From a virus, in IMG/VR virus record IMGVR_UViG_3300032278_000048, positions 1-35,675 of that record: DNA of 35,675 bases; one strand, 5' to 3'. The translations under genes and the position numbers were made by a program. The notes below the pieces were generated by a model. The model was not told the DNA's origin. It worked only from the letters and a program-made list of their open reading frames with translations, and did no database searches. Shown piece by piece: positions 8,083-19,784 of the stretch (position 1 is its first letter; every line of letters begins with the position of its first letter).

Positions 8083-11000
8083 CAATGAATGATCGCGTAT
8101 TTAAAAAATTACCTTTAACTCACCAAACAGAAGTCCTTAATAAATTTTTTAGGGCTACAATAGACCAATGGTTTACTAAAGACAGTGCAGTTAAGTCGTT
8201 AGGTTATGTAGGACAAAAAAATGGAGGAATGTTTAATCCAGTAAAGGATTTTTATTTTCCTGAGGTTGATTTAGCACGACAAAACTATCAACTTGAGCCA
8301 ATACTTACCGTTAAAGAAACAGATACAGCATCAATTGTTAATACATTCTTTTATGATGATGTACTTCGACAGTTATCGATTGAAGGTAGTAATATCTTTA
8401 ATCATGATAGATTGTTTAAATCAAAAGCATATTCGTGGGCACCACCAATTGATATTGACAAATTTCTTAATTATGAAAATTATTATTGGTATGATGACGG
8501 CCCAGTTAAAATTAATGTTACAGCAACACCTACAAATCCTCTTAACGTTAGCACAGACATTATTGGACAAGTATCTTTTACATCAGTAAATGGTGTCGAA
8601 CTTACTAATGGATTAAAAATTGAATTTAGTGGTTCTAATATTACGCCATCGACTTATGTTAATAAAGAATATATTGTCGAAGGAGTAGGTACTAGTATTC
8701 AGTTACTAGAACTTACTAGTAATGATTTGGATCCAGTTCTTCCATATGTAATTTCGTCAAAGGATTCCCCACACATGTGGGATTATGATTTTTGGGATGA
8801 AGTAGTATGGGATGCTACAATTACAACAGAAGGTACTGAATTAGAAGATCGAATAGATTATGTAACAATTAAACGAGGTGCCGCGAATCAAAATCCATGG
8901 AGTCGTACTAATCGATGGTTTCATAAAGATGTTCTTTTAAGGGCAACTGGTAAAGCAACTGGAAAAAGTTATACAACAGAAACATCCGAGATGTGGGATA
9001 ATGCTTTGTATGATTCAACTCCGTGGGATGTAACAATTGCAACTTTTAATGAAACGTTTTCTTTAAATAATTTACGGCAGGCAAAAAGGCCTATTGTAGA
9101 ATTTAGTAATGATTTAGAGTTATATGATTATGGGCTTGAAGGTATAGGGTATACAACTGTAGTTAGTAATAAAACATACGATGAAATTCATTTAGCTACT
9201 GATCCTGTTATTGATGAGCACACATTAGTTACTGGTAATTTAGTAATATTTTTAAATGTAGACTTGTTAAAGTTCAATCCATGGGATGGAACAGAATGGG
9301 ATCCAGGTTCTCATCCTACAAGTCAGCAAACTTCGCCCGGACCATATTTAGATATGCCTGCAGGAACATCAGGTGATTGGGATGTTTCATTACAGACAGG
9401 TGCTGAAAGCTTGGGTGTAGTTTACGAAGTTACAATGAGTTCAGGAGTTTGTACTTTATCTGTTAATAAAGAAGTAATGGTCGGACAAAAAGTTTTTGCT
9501 AAGGCCGGAGCAATATATGAAGGTAAAGAATTACATTGGGATGGTAGTGATTGGAATTTAAGTCAGTTAAAAGCTAAACAAAATGATGAACCATTGTTTC
9601 AATTGTATGATAATGAAATAGTGAAAGTTGATGATAGTGGTTTATATCCTGATAGTATATTTGTTGGCAGTCCGTTGTTCAGTTATAAAGAATCAATTGG
9701 AACAAATGATGCTTTTATTGGAAAGCCACTTGAATATAAAGAATTTGGGCAGACTGCGGATATAGTTTTTTCTAATAATTTTGAAGATGTTATTACATAT
9801 AATTCAACTGATATTGTTCTTGGTTATAAGTATGCTCATCATTATAGTATTGATTCAACTGCATCGGCAACTCTTCCACCTAAAGATAAGTTAATTTCTT
9901 CTTATAATAATGGATGGAATCCAACAAATGTTTTTAGTAAGCAACGAGTTGTAGATCGATTTATTCCTGAAACTGATGGTGCACAAGATCATGTTTTAAG
10001 TGTTTTACCATTAACAAATAGTCCTGCTGATGTTGTTGTTACAGTAGATGGTGTTAGAGCAACACAATCTACAACAGGTACTCCTAAAGATTATAGTATT
10101 ACTGAGAAAACATTAACATTTTCGACTAATAAACCAATAACGGCAAATCAAGTTATTGAAGTAAAATCGCTTACAGCAGATTTGATTAACTTAAATGATG
10201 AAGCTTATTTTGAAGTTCCGAACAATTTAGAAGCAAACCCTGATAATTTAGATCTTGTTAGTGCAACAGCAAGTGAACTTCTTGAGCATTTTAAATCTAT
10301 TATTGAAAATCAGCCCGGAGTTATTGGTAATGCTATAGGCACAAACAATTATCGTGATACAAAGCAAGATAGAAGTCGTGGTTTGAGGATTTTACAGCAT
10401 GAAAGTACATTACTTCCTTTAATGTATTTGCTTTCGAATAAAGAAATTTTTAATGTTACTGAAAGTATTCGATATGGACAGAATGAATATGCTGGCTTTA
10501 AGAGCAGGTTTATTCAGCAAGCTGAGACTTTGTCAATACAAGAACCAATTGATGAAATTAGTGCTTTTGTTGATCATATATTAGAAGCGTTGTATCTTCG
10601 ACGCAGTGAATTAAAAGTTTTTAATGATACTAAAGCAGTTGGTTATAGTACTAACTATGTTGAAACAGTTTACTATCCAGATTATGATGTTGGGTATATT
10701 AATTTAAATATTTTACTTTCAGTTACTGAAATAGTAAACAAGGAAAAAATACTTTACATTTATCGTACAACTCCAGCAGAAAGAGAAGCTGGAAAATATC
10801 ATACATTATTAACAAAGAATGTTGATTATACATTTGAAACACATATTGATGAAGTCGGTAACCAAGTTACACGGGTTATTTTTATTCAACCTTTGTTACG
10901 CAATGAGAAAATTGAGGTTCGTATTTTTGAGAATATACAAAATGCATTTGTTCCTGCAACACCAAGTATGCTAGGAATGTATTCTGTATGGGTTCCAAAA

Positions 11001-14000
11001 TTTGAGACTGACAACACTTATGTTGATGGTAGTCAAGATTTTATTGTTGGGCATGATGGTTCTCGGACATTGAGATATAATGATTATCGAGACGATGTAT
11101 TATTAGAACTTGAAAAGAGAATTTATAATGCAATTCCTGATAAGTTTACTAATGATTATTTGCCACAGTTGAATCATTATCAATTTACACCAGGCAAGTT
11201 TAGAGATATTGATTATATTACAGATGAATATAATAATATGTTAGAGCCAATTGTCCAGCGTTGGGCAAAAGAACATGAAGTAGATCTTTTAACACATCGT
11301 ACATTTGATGAAAGTCTCCCGTTTACTTGGAACTATTCATCGCAGTTAGATCGTGATGGTAAGCTAGTGCCTGGTAGTTGGCGAGGAGTTTATTTACATT
11401 TTTATGATACTGTGCGCCCCCACACTCATGTATGGGAAATGCTTGGATTTACTGATAAACCTTCATGGTGGGATAATGAATATGGAGCAACAGTTAAGAC
11501 TAATACACATCTTTGGAGTGATTTAGAGAATGGTATTATTCGTCATGGTGTTCGTGCAAATTATACAGATAGTAGTTACTTAATTGATAATTCATTCAAA
11601 CGAATTGGTTTAAGTAATTTTATTCCAGTCGATGATTTGGGTGCTTTGCTTGACCCAGTTGCGGCCGGAATTTTCGGCGATCCAACAACACTTATTTCTG
11701 GTGGTGTGTATTCGGCTCCACATGGCACCGAAAGAGGCGATCCGTGGGTGTTTGGTGATATAACTCCAGCAGAATATGGAGCAAGAATTGATTCTGTTTG
11801 GCCATTTATAATGAGTAAATTAGCATTTTTGTGTCGTCCTGCAGAGTTTGCTGTTAAGAACTGGGACACATATAATGTAGATAGATCAAAAGCACAAAAA
11901 GAACAATTTGTTTTTAATGATACTAAGAAAAGAAAACAAGTTAAAGATTTTAGATTTCATCAAGAAACCAGTTCGGATTATGTATATGGATACCAGCAAT
12001 GGCTTTATAATTTATTTGTAGGTTCAGGTAGGGATTACAAATTTGTAATGAATGATATTTTTAAAACTGTTGGAGTTTCTCTTGGATATAAAGCAGGCGG
12101 TTTTATCAGTAACAACTTTAAGGTTATTGCTGATACTTATAGTACTACTCGTACAAGCGATAGTATTTTTGTTCCAGAAGAAAATAAGACAGTTCGTCTC
12201 CATGACGGTGCTAGTGAAGGATTGAGAGTTTATAGTGGCGTTATTGTTACTATTACTGAATCTGGATTTAGTGTTAGTGGATATGATTCATTTAATCAAT
12301 CATTCTATATTTTACCAAGTGTTAATACGGGTGAAAGTACTGTTATTGAAGTAGAAGGTGTTCGAGTTACTCGATATATTTCTCATTATGATGTTGTAAC
12401 TGAAGTACCATATGGGCAAGAATTTGCAAGTATTGACGAAATTTATGATTTTCTTATCTCGTATGAACGATATCTTCTAGCAGTCGGTTTTGTGTTTGAT
12501 AATTATGATTATGATTTAAATTCTATGCTAGATTGGACACATGCTGGAAAAGAATTTGTATTTTGGGCAAGTATGACAGCATGGGATGTTGGTTCGTTTA
12601 TTACATTAAGTCCGTCAGCAAGTCGAATTAAATTATCTACTACTTCTATTGGACGTATTTCAAATGTTAAAGATGTTATTAATAATACATATTCTATTTT
12701 GAATAAAAATGGTAACTTGATTCCTTTTACTGATTTAACTATTAGTAGAGAAGCAGATTATTTTATTATTACAAGTGTCTCAGGTATAGGAATTTATGGT
12801 TTTAAGGTTAACACATTTAAATCAGAACATGCTATTGTTTTTGATAATACAACTAGTTTCAATGATTTAATTTATGATCCTTTGTTAAGATTACGTCAAG
12901 ATAGATTAAAACTTAATATAACAAAGACAGCCGATTGGACTGGTGCTGTTAATGCTGATGGTTATATTGTTAAGGATGATACAATTATTCCAAACTTTGA
13001 ATCAACTGCAAATAATTATCGTAAGTTTCATAATGTGTATAATACTGCAACGTCAACTGCACAAGTAGATAGTGCTCGACATTTAATTGGTTATCAGAAG
13101 AGAGATTACTTAGATAATATTACAGAAGATTCAAATATTTCGTTTGATTTTTATAAAGGTATGTTACAACAAAAAGGAACAAGCGGAGCAATTGATAAAT
13201 TGTTAAGAAGTAATAAACTTAATAATGATAGTATCTCTTTCTTTGAGGAATTTGCATTTAAGGTTGGTGAATTTGGTGCGCTAGGAACTACAACAGATAA
13301 TGAAGTTAAGATTCGGTCGGGTGATGTTAGGGTAAAGAATCCTTTAATAGAATTTACTTATGAAGATAATTCGGTTGATGTTATATATGATGATGTAATT
13401 CAAATTAATTATAATAATGATAATCGATGGTTTCAAAAGCCAAAAATGGCTAAGACAAATGTTTGGCCGAAATTAAGTTTCGGCTATCGCGATACGTTTA
13501 ATTGGTTACCAACCGCCGGTTATGTGCATGACGATGATATTACATTTAAAGTATTTGATAATGCAGGATTAGCTGCATTAAATACATCTCAACGCTATAG
13601 TACTGAACCAGCAAAAGGTGCTATGGCTCAAATAGCACAATGGAATAATAATGAGTTTTCTGTATGTAAATTAATTGAAACTAATTTTCAAGTTTATAAA
13701 GCAGTATTGTTAGATACAGGAAAAACAGAAATTAGTGTTATTGATGAAAATATTCCAACTGTTGTTGGTAATATAACAGATATTTCTGTTAAAATCGACG
13801 ATACTGTTGTTATTTCTCTTGATGGAGGAGCTGGGCAAACTGTTACATTAAGTAGCTTCTCATCAACAATAGAAAATGAACCTTTAATGGTAGTTGGTTG
13901 TTCTGCCGCAGATAATATTCAAAAGGATGATAGTATTTTTATTAATGGAACTGAAGTTATTTTTAGTTCAGTACCTGCTGGTCCGTTTACATTAATAGGA

Positions 14001-17000
14001 AGTGAAATTGAGCCATCAATTACAAGTGCAGGTTCGATTACAATTGATGGAACGACTATAAATTTTGTTGTTGGTGACACTCTTACAACTGCTGGTACTG
14101 GTGGTGTTGCAGGTGGTATTATTGCTAATATTACTGCCGCAGTTACAAATGTAACAGCAACAAGTCATAATGGATATTTGCGTCTTGCAACAACAGGAAG
14201 CACAATTATTATTGTCGATCAGGGCAATGGTATTACAGGAATGTTAGGAATACGTGAAGGTAGTCATCATTATCCGATAACTGTATCCGAGGTACATACA
14301 GATATTTTAGCTGCTAATGTTTCAAATCTTTTTGCAACAAAAGATGAGATACAAGACGAAATACAATTATCGAATACTGATAGCACTATTGCAGTTACGG
14401 CAGGTGTCGGTAGAGCCTTTACTTCGTTATTTTTTAGGAACAGTGATAGTCAAGCAGTTACATCAATTGATAATCGAGTAATTGTTATGTCAGACGTAAT
14501 TGCTAATTTAAATGATGCTGGATTAGATGAAGATTTTTCCGCCGGAGTTACTATTGATGGTTATTTACAATTAACTTATAATGGTGCATCTCTAGGTGTT
14601 ACTGGAACAGCATTGTCTGGTCTAGGAATTCTTGCACAAACAAAAACATTATCATCGAGTGCAGTTACTGAGCATCCGTTTTCACATAAGGATGCTGTAG
14701 TATTGCAAGATGTTAAAAATTCTACTGGAGTTTCAATGGCTGTTGATGGTGGATATCTTATTGAAGAAAAAACAGAAGTAGTTGATAAGTCAATAACTAT
14801 TCTTAATAGTGTTATCACAGTTGCAGATAATACTACTGGAACTTCAACAACGTTAACAAGTACTGGAATTATTTCTTTGTATGATATTGTTTCAGCCGAA
14901 AGAGATTTTATTGAAAAAGTTCTTATAACAGTTAAGACAGCAGTATCGCCAAATGAGATTGTAATGGGCGATCCAGGTTATGTTGGTAATGCAACAGATC
15001 AAGCAACTTCAGCAACTAGAATATTTTCTGCATTTGTTCCATATGTTGGGCAATATGCTACAGGAAAAATAGGTCCTTATACTGCATTAATTGATGGAAG
15101 TGGTAATATTAGTATTAAGACAAGTTCTGGTTCGAATTTTACTTCAGGGAGCATGGATGTTTTAATTTCAATTAAGAAGAAGGGTATTTTTGATATTAAT
15201 TTATTAGTCGAAGAAACTGGAAAAAGTACAGCAAATATTCTTTGGTGGCATTCCAGACGATTTGTAACAAAGACTGATGCACTTGATAGTGTTAAAGGAA
15301 ATAAAGAGTATTATGAATTAACAGATTATGTTTGGGTTGATAATGATCCCGATGGTTGGATTGTTGCAAAACTTGTTAATAAAGATGCTACGACATTTGA
15401 TACTATGTTTACAGTTACCCGGCAAGAAGAGCAACGTGTTAATACTGGATTATTTAATAGTGCGAAATTATACGATAGTGATGCACGAACAGTTGATGCA
15501 AAAATGGAACTTATTGATCATTCAAAAGGTGTTATTAGTGGATTGGCTAATACAGAAATTACGTATAAAGAAAAACGAGATCCAGCAAGGTATAATGTAA
15601 CAGATAATATAAGTTTTCTAGTAGAAGAAGATGATATGTGGGATCATAAACAAGTTGGAAAACTTTGGTGGGATCTTAGCACAGTTTCATTTTATGATGC
15701 AGAACAAGGTGATAATCGTTATAGGCGGCAGTACTGGAATAGTTTGTTTCCGGGGGCAACAGTTGATATATATGAATGGGCTAGTGATATTGTAAGACCT
15801 AGCTCGTATGCAGGAACAGGTACAGTACGAAATGCTAATCAGTATAGTCAAATTGATGAATGGAATATTGAAACAAATCAATTTGATACAAAATATTATT
15901 TCTGGGTTAAAGGTAAAACAACAATTCCAGAGACAAGAAGTAGAGAACGTAGTGCGTTTGATGTCGCAAGATATATTAGCGACCCATCCGGACAAGGTAT
16001 TTCATGGTATTCACCAGTAAGTAATCATTATGAATGGACGTTAGAAGTTACCATTCCTAACACAAGTGCAACACAAAGTTTTAATGCATTGGTATTACCC
16101 ACTGAAATTGTAGGAGTTACATTAAATGGTACTGCAATTTGGAATTACACTGCCGGCACTGCTGATGCAGATGGAAAAATAAGTTCAATTGTTCTTGCAT
16201 CATTACCAACAATTAATGATGTTTTAAGAATTAGTTTTAAGAGACCTGGTGGTGCAATGGTTATAAACAATGTTGATCATTTGCTTACAGCGGATAGTTC
16301 GACGTTGCAATTAAGTTATAATATACAAAAAACAGAAAATAATATTCATAAACAATGGATATTGCTTCGTAATGATGATTCGCGTAGTAAAATTCCAACC
16401 GAGTTTATAAACAAGATGTTTGATAGTTTAGTTGGATTTGATAAGACAGGATTGTCTGTGCCAGATACTGCTTTGTTACATGAAGTTGAAAGATATGGTA
16501 TGAGTATCCGGCCACGGCAGTCATGGTTTGTTAATATTAAAAATGCAAGAAAAGAGTTTGTAGTGCAACTTAATTTAATATTAAGTGTTTTGGATACTAT
16601 CGATGAGAAAACAGGATGGGATCTTGATGTTTATACTAGTTCAATGCTAGAATATATTGATTGGTGGGAAACTGGTTATAGTAATGATACTGTTGTTAAT
16701 TTTACAGTTAATACAAAAGCCGAGAGAGATACTCTTGGCCTTGGTGATATTGTTGATCCAGTTGTTAAAGTATTAAATGCAGGCGGAAATACATGGCGGG
16801 TATATAAGTATTCTACTTCAGCACAAAAATTTACAAAGATAGGTGTCGAAAAACAAACAGTTAAACTTAAAGATACAGTGTATAAAAATGATTTAGCATT
16901 AACTGACAGTACAGAATTACGTAGTGTTATTGAAGCTATTTTTAATAATGTTTTTACAGTTAATTGGGAAGTTTATAAAAATCAGTTGTTCTTTGATATG

Positions 17001-19730
17001 ATAAATTATGTATTAACAGAACAAAATGATGTAAGTTGGGTATTTAAGAGTACATATATAAATGTAACAACAACTGAATCTGATGTAAAACAAACAGAAA
17101 AATTTAAAGTTGATTTAATACCAAATGTACAAGAGTATATAACAGAAGTTAAACCGTACTCAACAAAAATTAGAGAGTTTGTTGGTGTTAAAGAGCTTAC
17201 ACTTGAGGATGCAAATACGCATATTACAGATTTTGATAATCCACCATATATCGATACAGCAGGTTTATTTGGAACTGCTAATGATGTGGTTCCGTTATAT
17301 ACAAATACTTCACCGTCATATGATGAAATATTAGCAACAGGAATTTACACCGATTATCTTCAAAATTATACTAATAATAATTTAATAAGATCGTCTAAAG
17401 TTAGTGTAGTATTCGATCGTGTAAGCACAGAGTTTAGTTCGACAAAAACATATTCTAAAAGGTTTACATCTGGTACTACTGCTTTTGGAACCGATTCGAG
17501 AGTTTTTACAACAAAAGACACGTCAACTGGTGCAATTACTGGAACATTTGTTTATACGCCAACGTCGACAATTGAAGAACGGCAGCGTACTTCAATCATT
17601 GATGTTAATGTTAGAGAGAATGTTGGTTCCTTGCTGAGTATTACGGATAGGGCGGCACATCGTATTGCAAAATATTCATCAACTATTGGTGCAACATTAA
17701 CAGAATTAGCAAAATCAACATTGACAGTTGACACTAATATAAATGTACATCCAGTTATTATAATGAATGATTTACATACAGCAACTACTATATCGTATGA
17801 TCAATTAATGGGCATAGATGTTTATTATTCAATTGCAAAAGGTTATCATGAAGATTTGTCATTAACAGTTATTGAAGCAGTTCAAAGATATGATTTCGAT
17901 GTTAATCAAGTTTATCGATCTGCGGCCGGTAATCCTTCACCTGGAGAAAAAAGTACCGCACAAATAACGATTAATTCATTTATAAATGATTATAATAATA
18001 AACACGAAGCAATGAATAAAAGCATTGAGGCGGAATTTCATGATACGCGAAAACTTCAACTTGATGATGCAAATCGATTTGATTTAACAGCATTTGAAGA
18101 AGATACACCCGAACCACAAGAATGGGGATGGGATAGTGTAGCATGGGATTATCATGAGCAACAAGGTGAAAAAGAAGTTTCATTAAGTCCATGGGATTCT
18201 GGTGGTACTCTTGATAAAATATTTTCTGAGTTTCCAAATTATAGTAGTGAGCAGGATATAACAAATGATAAAGCGCCATGGCATCTTTATAATTTAGAAG
18301 CTAAAACCGGTGTTGAAAAAGTTCAGTATAGTGAAAAGAATATTTATATAACAGCAAGTGGTATCCCAGATCATTTGCATGGTCCTTTCCCAAATGCAAA
18401 TAATACTTTTAAAGTATTGCATCAAAATGCATTTTGGAAAATACCATTAATTGTAACTGTCCTGGGTGCTACAGATAAAGAAAGTTTACCGCATGATTCA
18501 CCTGCAGGATTATTTAGAAATGGTGTTATATTATATAATGCAGTTTCTAATTGGTCTCATGAAGGTGAAAAGGTTTGGTATCATGATCTTGTTAATCGAG
18601 AGCCAGATCTTTATGGTACAGATAGTGCAAATGGAAATGTAAGTCCGCTTGGACAATATTATTATTACCATAATCCTAAAGAAATATACAAAGATGAATC
18701 ATATGCACATAGTCCGTTATTAGGATATGCTTTTGATGGAGTTCCAATTTATGGGCCTCAAAGTTTTGCTAATATAAATGGTACTGGAGAAATTAGGTTA
18801 ATGAGATCTAGTTATAGATTAAAGTCTGGTGCTAGGACTGCTATTGGAAGTGAACAAGTTCCAACTGGTAACTATGATGGATATTATGTTCAAGATTATG
18901 AATATGTTGCAAGTTTAGGTGATCTTGATGAGCACAATGGTCGAATTTGTGTAACACCTGAATACCCAGATGGAGTTTATGCATATTTTGTAACAGTAGA
19001 CGAACTTGGAAAATCTGTTTATCCTTATGTAATTGGACCAAAGTATTATGGTGCTCCTGAAAAAACAAATTACAGTGCTGAGCCTGGACCATATCAAACT
19101 GAAGAATTATTATCTAATGATAATGGTATTCCGAATGTTTCAACTGATCGTCAAGATAGAGATAGTAAAGGATTAGTTCGGCCAACATGGGAGCAATGGC
19201 CAGAAGAGTTTGTTCCGATTACACCAAAAGAAGGATTACAGATTACAGTACAGACAAATGATACTGTAGGATCGGGTGATCCAATTAGTTTTAGAATTTA
19301 TTATGATGCAGATGGTGAGACGAAATATTATGCATTGCCTGATGCAACAAGTACAACAACTAGTTCAGCAATTAGTAGGGATACAGTTGAAATTCCTGTA
19401 ACTAATGCTAAATTATTGCCAATACCAAATGCTGATTCGTACATATCGGGTCATCCGGTACCTGGAGTAGTGTTTATTGGTAACGAAAGAATAGAATATT
19501 TTAATATTGATATTACAAATAATAAGTTATTAAGTTGTCGTAGAGGCACGGGTACAACCGGTGCACAAAGTCATAGTAGCAATACTAAAGTATTCAGTGG
19601 AACAGAAAATAATATATTAACTTATGATACAGAAACTACTTGGAGTCCTGATGCAACACATGGATTGTATGCATCGTTGAGTGCTCAAGCAGTATTTTTA
19701 AAAGACAGAACAGGAAGTGCATTATCATAA
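8079..19730 (+). CDS. Giant virion protein (3883 residues) with C-terminal YHYH domain; probable gp7-position baseplate protein
   Basis: The start overlaps the gp6 stop (ATGA); a second ATG lies two codons in. Position immediately after gp6 is that of gp7 in T4, but T4 gp7 is about 1030 residues and no clear gp7 motif was recognised. The first third is Trp-rich, with a VTIKRGAANQNPWSRTNRWF segment near residue 260 and a WNYSSQLDRDGKLVPGSW segment near 1090. Around 2790-2870 lies a region with VERYGMSIRPRQSWFVNI. A YHYH domain spans about 3510-3660: YYYYHNP (near 3527), GYAFDGVPIYGP (near 3549), DEHNGRICVTPEYPDG (near 3616) and YPYVIGPKYYG (near 3647). A final module (about 3785-3840) carries the LLSCRRGTGTTG pattern also found in the lysozyme gene. 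No stop or frameshift interrupts 11.6 kb. A structural role is inferred from context and family. Confidence 0.8.
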   Translation: MTMNDRVFKKLPLTHQTEVLNKFFRATIDQWFTKDSAVKSLGYVGQKNGGMFNPVKDFYFPEVDLARQNYQLEPILTVKETDTASIVNTFFYDDVLRQLSIEGSNIFNHDRLFKSKAYSWAPPIDIDKFLNYENYYWYDDGPVKINVTATPTNPLNVSTDIIGQVSFTSVNGVELTNGLKIEFSGSNITPSTYVNKEYIVEGVGTSIQLLELTSNDLDPVLPYVISSKDSPHMWDYDFWDEVVWDATITTEGTELEDRIDYVTIKRGAANQNPWSRTNRWFHKDVLLRATGKATGKSYTTETSEMWDNALYDSTPWDVTIATFNETFSLNNLRQAKRPIVEFSNDLELYDYGLEGIGYTTVVSNKTYDEIHLATDPVIDEHTLVTGNLVIFLNVDLLKFNPWDGTEWDPGSHPTSQQTSPGPYLDMPAGTSGDWDVSLQTGAESLGVVYEVTMSSGVCTLSVNKEVMVGQKVFAKAGAIYEGKELHWDGSDWNLSQLKAKQNDEPLFQLYDNEIVKVDDSGLYPDSIFVGSPLFSYKESIGTNDAFIGKPLEYKEFGQTADIVFSNNFEDVITYNSTDIVLGYKYAHHYSIDSTASATLPPKDKLISSYNNGWNPTNVFSKQRVVDRFIPETDGAQDHVLSVLPLTNSPADVVVTVDGVRATQSTTGTPKDYSITEKTLTFSTNKPITANQVIEVKSLTADLINLNDEAYFEVPNNLEANPDNLDLVSATASELLEHFKSIIENQPGVIGNAIGTNNYRDTKQDRSRGLRILQHESTLLPLMYLLSNKEIFNVTESIRYGQNEYAGFKSRFIQQAETLSIQEPIDEISAFVDHILEALYLRRSELKVFNDTKAVGYSTNYVETVYYPDYDVGYINLNILLSVTEIVNKEKILYIYRTTPAEREAGKYHTLLTKNVDYTFETHIDEVGNQVTRVIFIQPLLRNEKIEVRIFENIQNAFVPATPSMLGMYSVWVPKFETDNTYVDGSQDFIVGHDGSRTLRYNDYRDDVLLELEKRIYNAIPDKFTNDYLPQLNHYQFTPGKFRDIDYITDEYNNMLEPIVQRWAKEHEVDLLTHRTFDESLPFTWNYSSQLDRDGKLVPGSWRGVYLHFYDTVRPHTHVWEMLGFTDKPSWWDNEYGATVKTNTHLWSDLENGIIRHGVRANYTDSSYLIDNSFKRIGLSNFIPVDDLGALLDPVAAGIFGDPTTLISGGVYSAPHGTERGDPWVFGDITPAEYGARIDSVWPFIMSKLAFLCRPAEFAVKNWDTYNVDRSKAQKEQFVFNDTKKRKQVKDFRFHQETSSDYVYGYQQWLYNLFVGSGRDYKFVMNDIFKTVGVSLGYKAGGFISNNFKVIADTYSTTRTSDSIFVPEENKTVRLHDGASEGLRVYSGVIVTITESGFSVSGYDSFNQSFYILPSVNTGESTVIEVEGVRVTRYISHYDVVTEVPYGQEFASIDEIYDFLISYERYLLAVGFVFDNYDYDLNSMLDWTHAGKEFVFWASMTAWDVGSFITLSPSASRIKLSTTSIGRISNVKDVINNTYSILNKNGNLIPFTDLTISREADYFIITSVSGIGIYGFKVNTFKSEHAIVFDNTTSFNDLIYDPLLRLRQDRLKLNITKTADWTGAVNADGYIVKDDTIIPNFESTANNYRKFHNVYNTATSTAQVDSARHLIGYQKRDYLDNITEDSNISFDFYKGMLQQKGTSGAIDKLLRSNKLNNDSISFFEEFAFKVGEFGALGTTTDNEVKIRSGDVRVKNPLIEFTYEDNSVDVIYDDVIQINYNNDNRWFQKPKMAKTNVWPKLSFGYRDTFNWLPTAGYVHDDDITFKVFDNAGLAALNTSQRYSTEPAKGAMAQIAQWNNNEFSVCKLIETNFQVYKAVLLDTGKTEISVIDENIPTVVGNITDISVKIDDTVVISLDGGAGQTVTLSSFSSTIENEPLMVVGCSAADNIQKDDSIFINGTEVIFSSVPAGPFTLIGSEIEPSITSAGSITIDGTTINFVVGDTLTTAGTGGVAGGIIANITAAVTNVTATSHNGYLRLATTGSTIIIVDQGNGITGMLGIREGSHHYPITVSEVHTDILAANVSNLFATKDEIQDEIQLSNTDSTIAVTAGVGRAFTSLFFRNSDSQAVTSIDNRVIVMSDVIANLNDAGLDEDFSAGVTIDGYLQLTYNGASLGVTGTALSGLGILAQTKTLSSSAVTEHPFSHKDAVVLQDVKNSTGVSMAVDGGYLIEEKTEVVDKSITILNSVITVADNTTGTSTTLTSTGIISLYDIVSAERDFIEKVLITVKTAVSPNEIVMGDPGYVGNATDQATSATRIFSAFVPYVGQYATGKIGPYTALIDGSGNISIKTSSGSNFTSGSMDVLISIKKKGIFDINLLVEETGKSTANILWWHSRRFVTKTDALDSVKGNKEYYELTDYVWVDNDPDGWIVAKLVNKDATTFDTMFTVTRQEEQRVNTGLFNSAKLYDSDARTVDAKMELIDHSKGVISGLANTEITYKEKRDPARYNVTDNISFLVEEDDMWDHKQVGKLWWDLSTVSFYDAEQGDNRYRRQYWNSLFPGATVDIYEWASDIVRPSSYAGTGTVRNANQYSQIDEWNIETNQFDTKYYFWVKGKTTIPETRSRERSAFDVARYISDPSGQGISWYSPVSNHYEWTLEVTIPNTSATQSFNALVLPTEIVGVTLNGTAIWNYTAGTADADGKISSIVLASLPTINDVLRISFKRPGGAMVINNVDHLLTADSSTLQLSYNIQKTENNIHKQWILLRNDDSRSKIPTEFINKMFDSLVGFDKTGLSVPDTALLHEVERYGMSIRPRQSWFVNIKNARKEFVVQLNLILSVLDTIDEKTGWDLDVYTSSMLEYIDWWETGYSNDTVVNFTVNTKAERDTLGLGDIVDPVVKVLNAGGNTWRVYKYSTSAQKFTKIGVEKQTVKLKDTVYKNDLALTDSTELRSVIEAIFNNVFTVNWEVYKNQLFFDMINYVLTEQNDVSWVFKSTYINVTTTESDVKQTEKFKVDLIPNVQEYITEVKPYSTKIREFVGVKELTLEDANTHITDFDNPPYIDTAGLFGTANDVVPLYTNTSPSYDEILATGIYTDYLQNYTNNNLIRSSKVSVVFDRVSTEFSSTKTYSKRFTSGTTAFGTDSRVFTTKDTSTGAITGTFVYTPTSTIEERQRTSIIDVNVRENVGSLLSITDRAAHRIAKYSSTIGATLTELAKSTLTVDTNINVHPVIIMNDLHTATTISYDQLMGIDVYYSIAKGYHEDLSLTVIEAVQRYDFDVNQVYRSAAGNPSPGEKSTAQITINSFINDYNNKHEAMNKSIEAEFHDTRKLQLDDANRFDLTAFEEDTPEPQEWGWDSVAWDYHEQQGEKEVSLSPWDSGGTLDKIFSEFPNYSSEQDITNDKAPWHLYNLEAKTGVEKVQYSEKNIYITASGIPDHLHGPFPNANNTFKVLHQNAFWKIPLIVTVLGATDKESLPHDSPAGLFRNGVILYNAVSNWSHEGEKVWYHDLVNREPDLYGTDSANGNVSPLGQYYYYHNPKEIYKDESYAHSPLLGYAFDGVPIYGPQSFANINGTGEIRLMRSSYRLKSGARTAIGSEQVPTGNYDGYYVQDYEYVASLGDLDEHNGRICVTPEYPDGVYAYFVTVDELGKSVYPYVIGPKYYGAPEKTNYSAEPGPYQTEELLSNDNGIPNVSTDRQDRDSKGLVRPTWEQWPEEFVPITPKEGLQITVQTNDTVGSGDPISFRIYYDADGETKYYALPDATSTTTSSAISRDTVEIPVTNAKLLPIPNADSYISGHPVPGVVFIGNERIEYFNIDITNNKLLSCRRGTGTTGAQSHSSNTKVFSGTENNILTYDTETTWSPDATHGLYASLSAQAVFLKDRTGSALS

Positions 19731-19755
19731 GTTATATACTATTATAAAGATTTAA

Positions 19756-19763
19756 GATAAATA
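19756..19763 (+). promoter_or_regulatory. T4-type late-promoter-like box (GATAAATA)
   Basis: GATAAATA in the 54-base gap after the giant gene. The twelve bases from here match those at 1886 exactly. Predicted initiation near 19769 would leave a leader of about 16 bases before ATG 19785. No hairpin terminator is visible between the giant gene and this box. Confidence 0.45.
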
Positions 19764-19784
19764 ATTATAACATAGGTTTATGGG

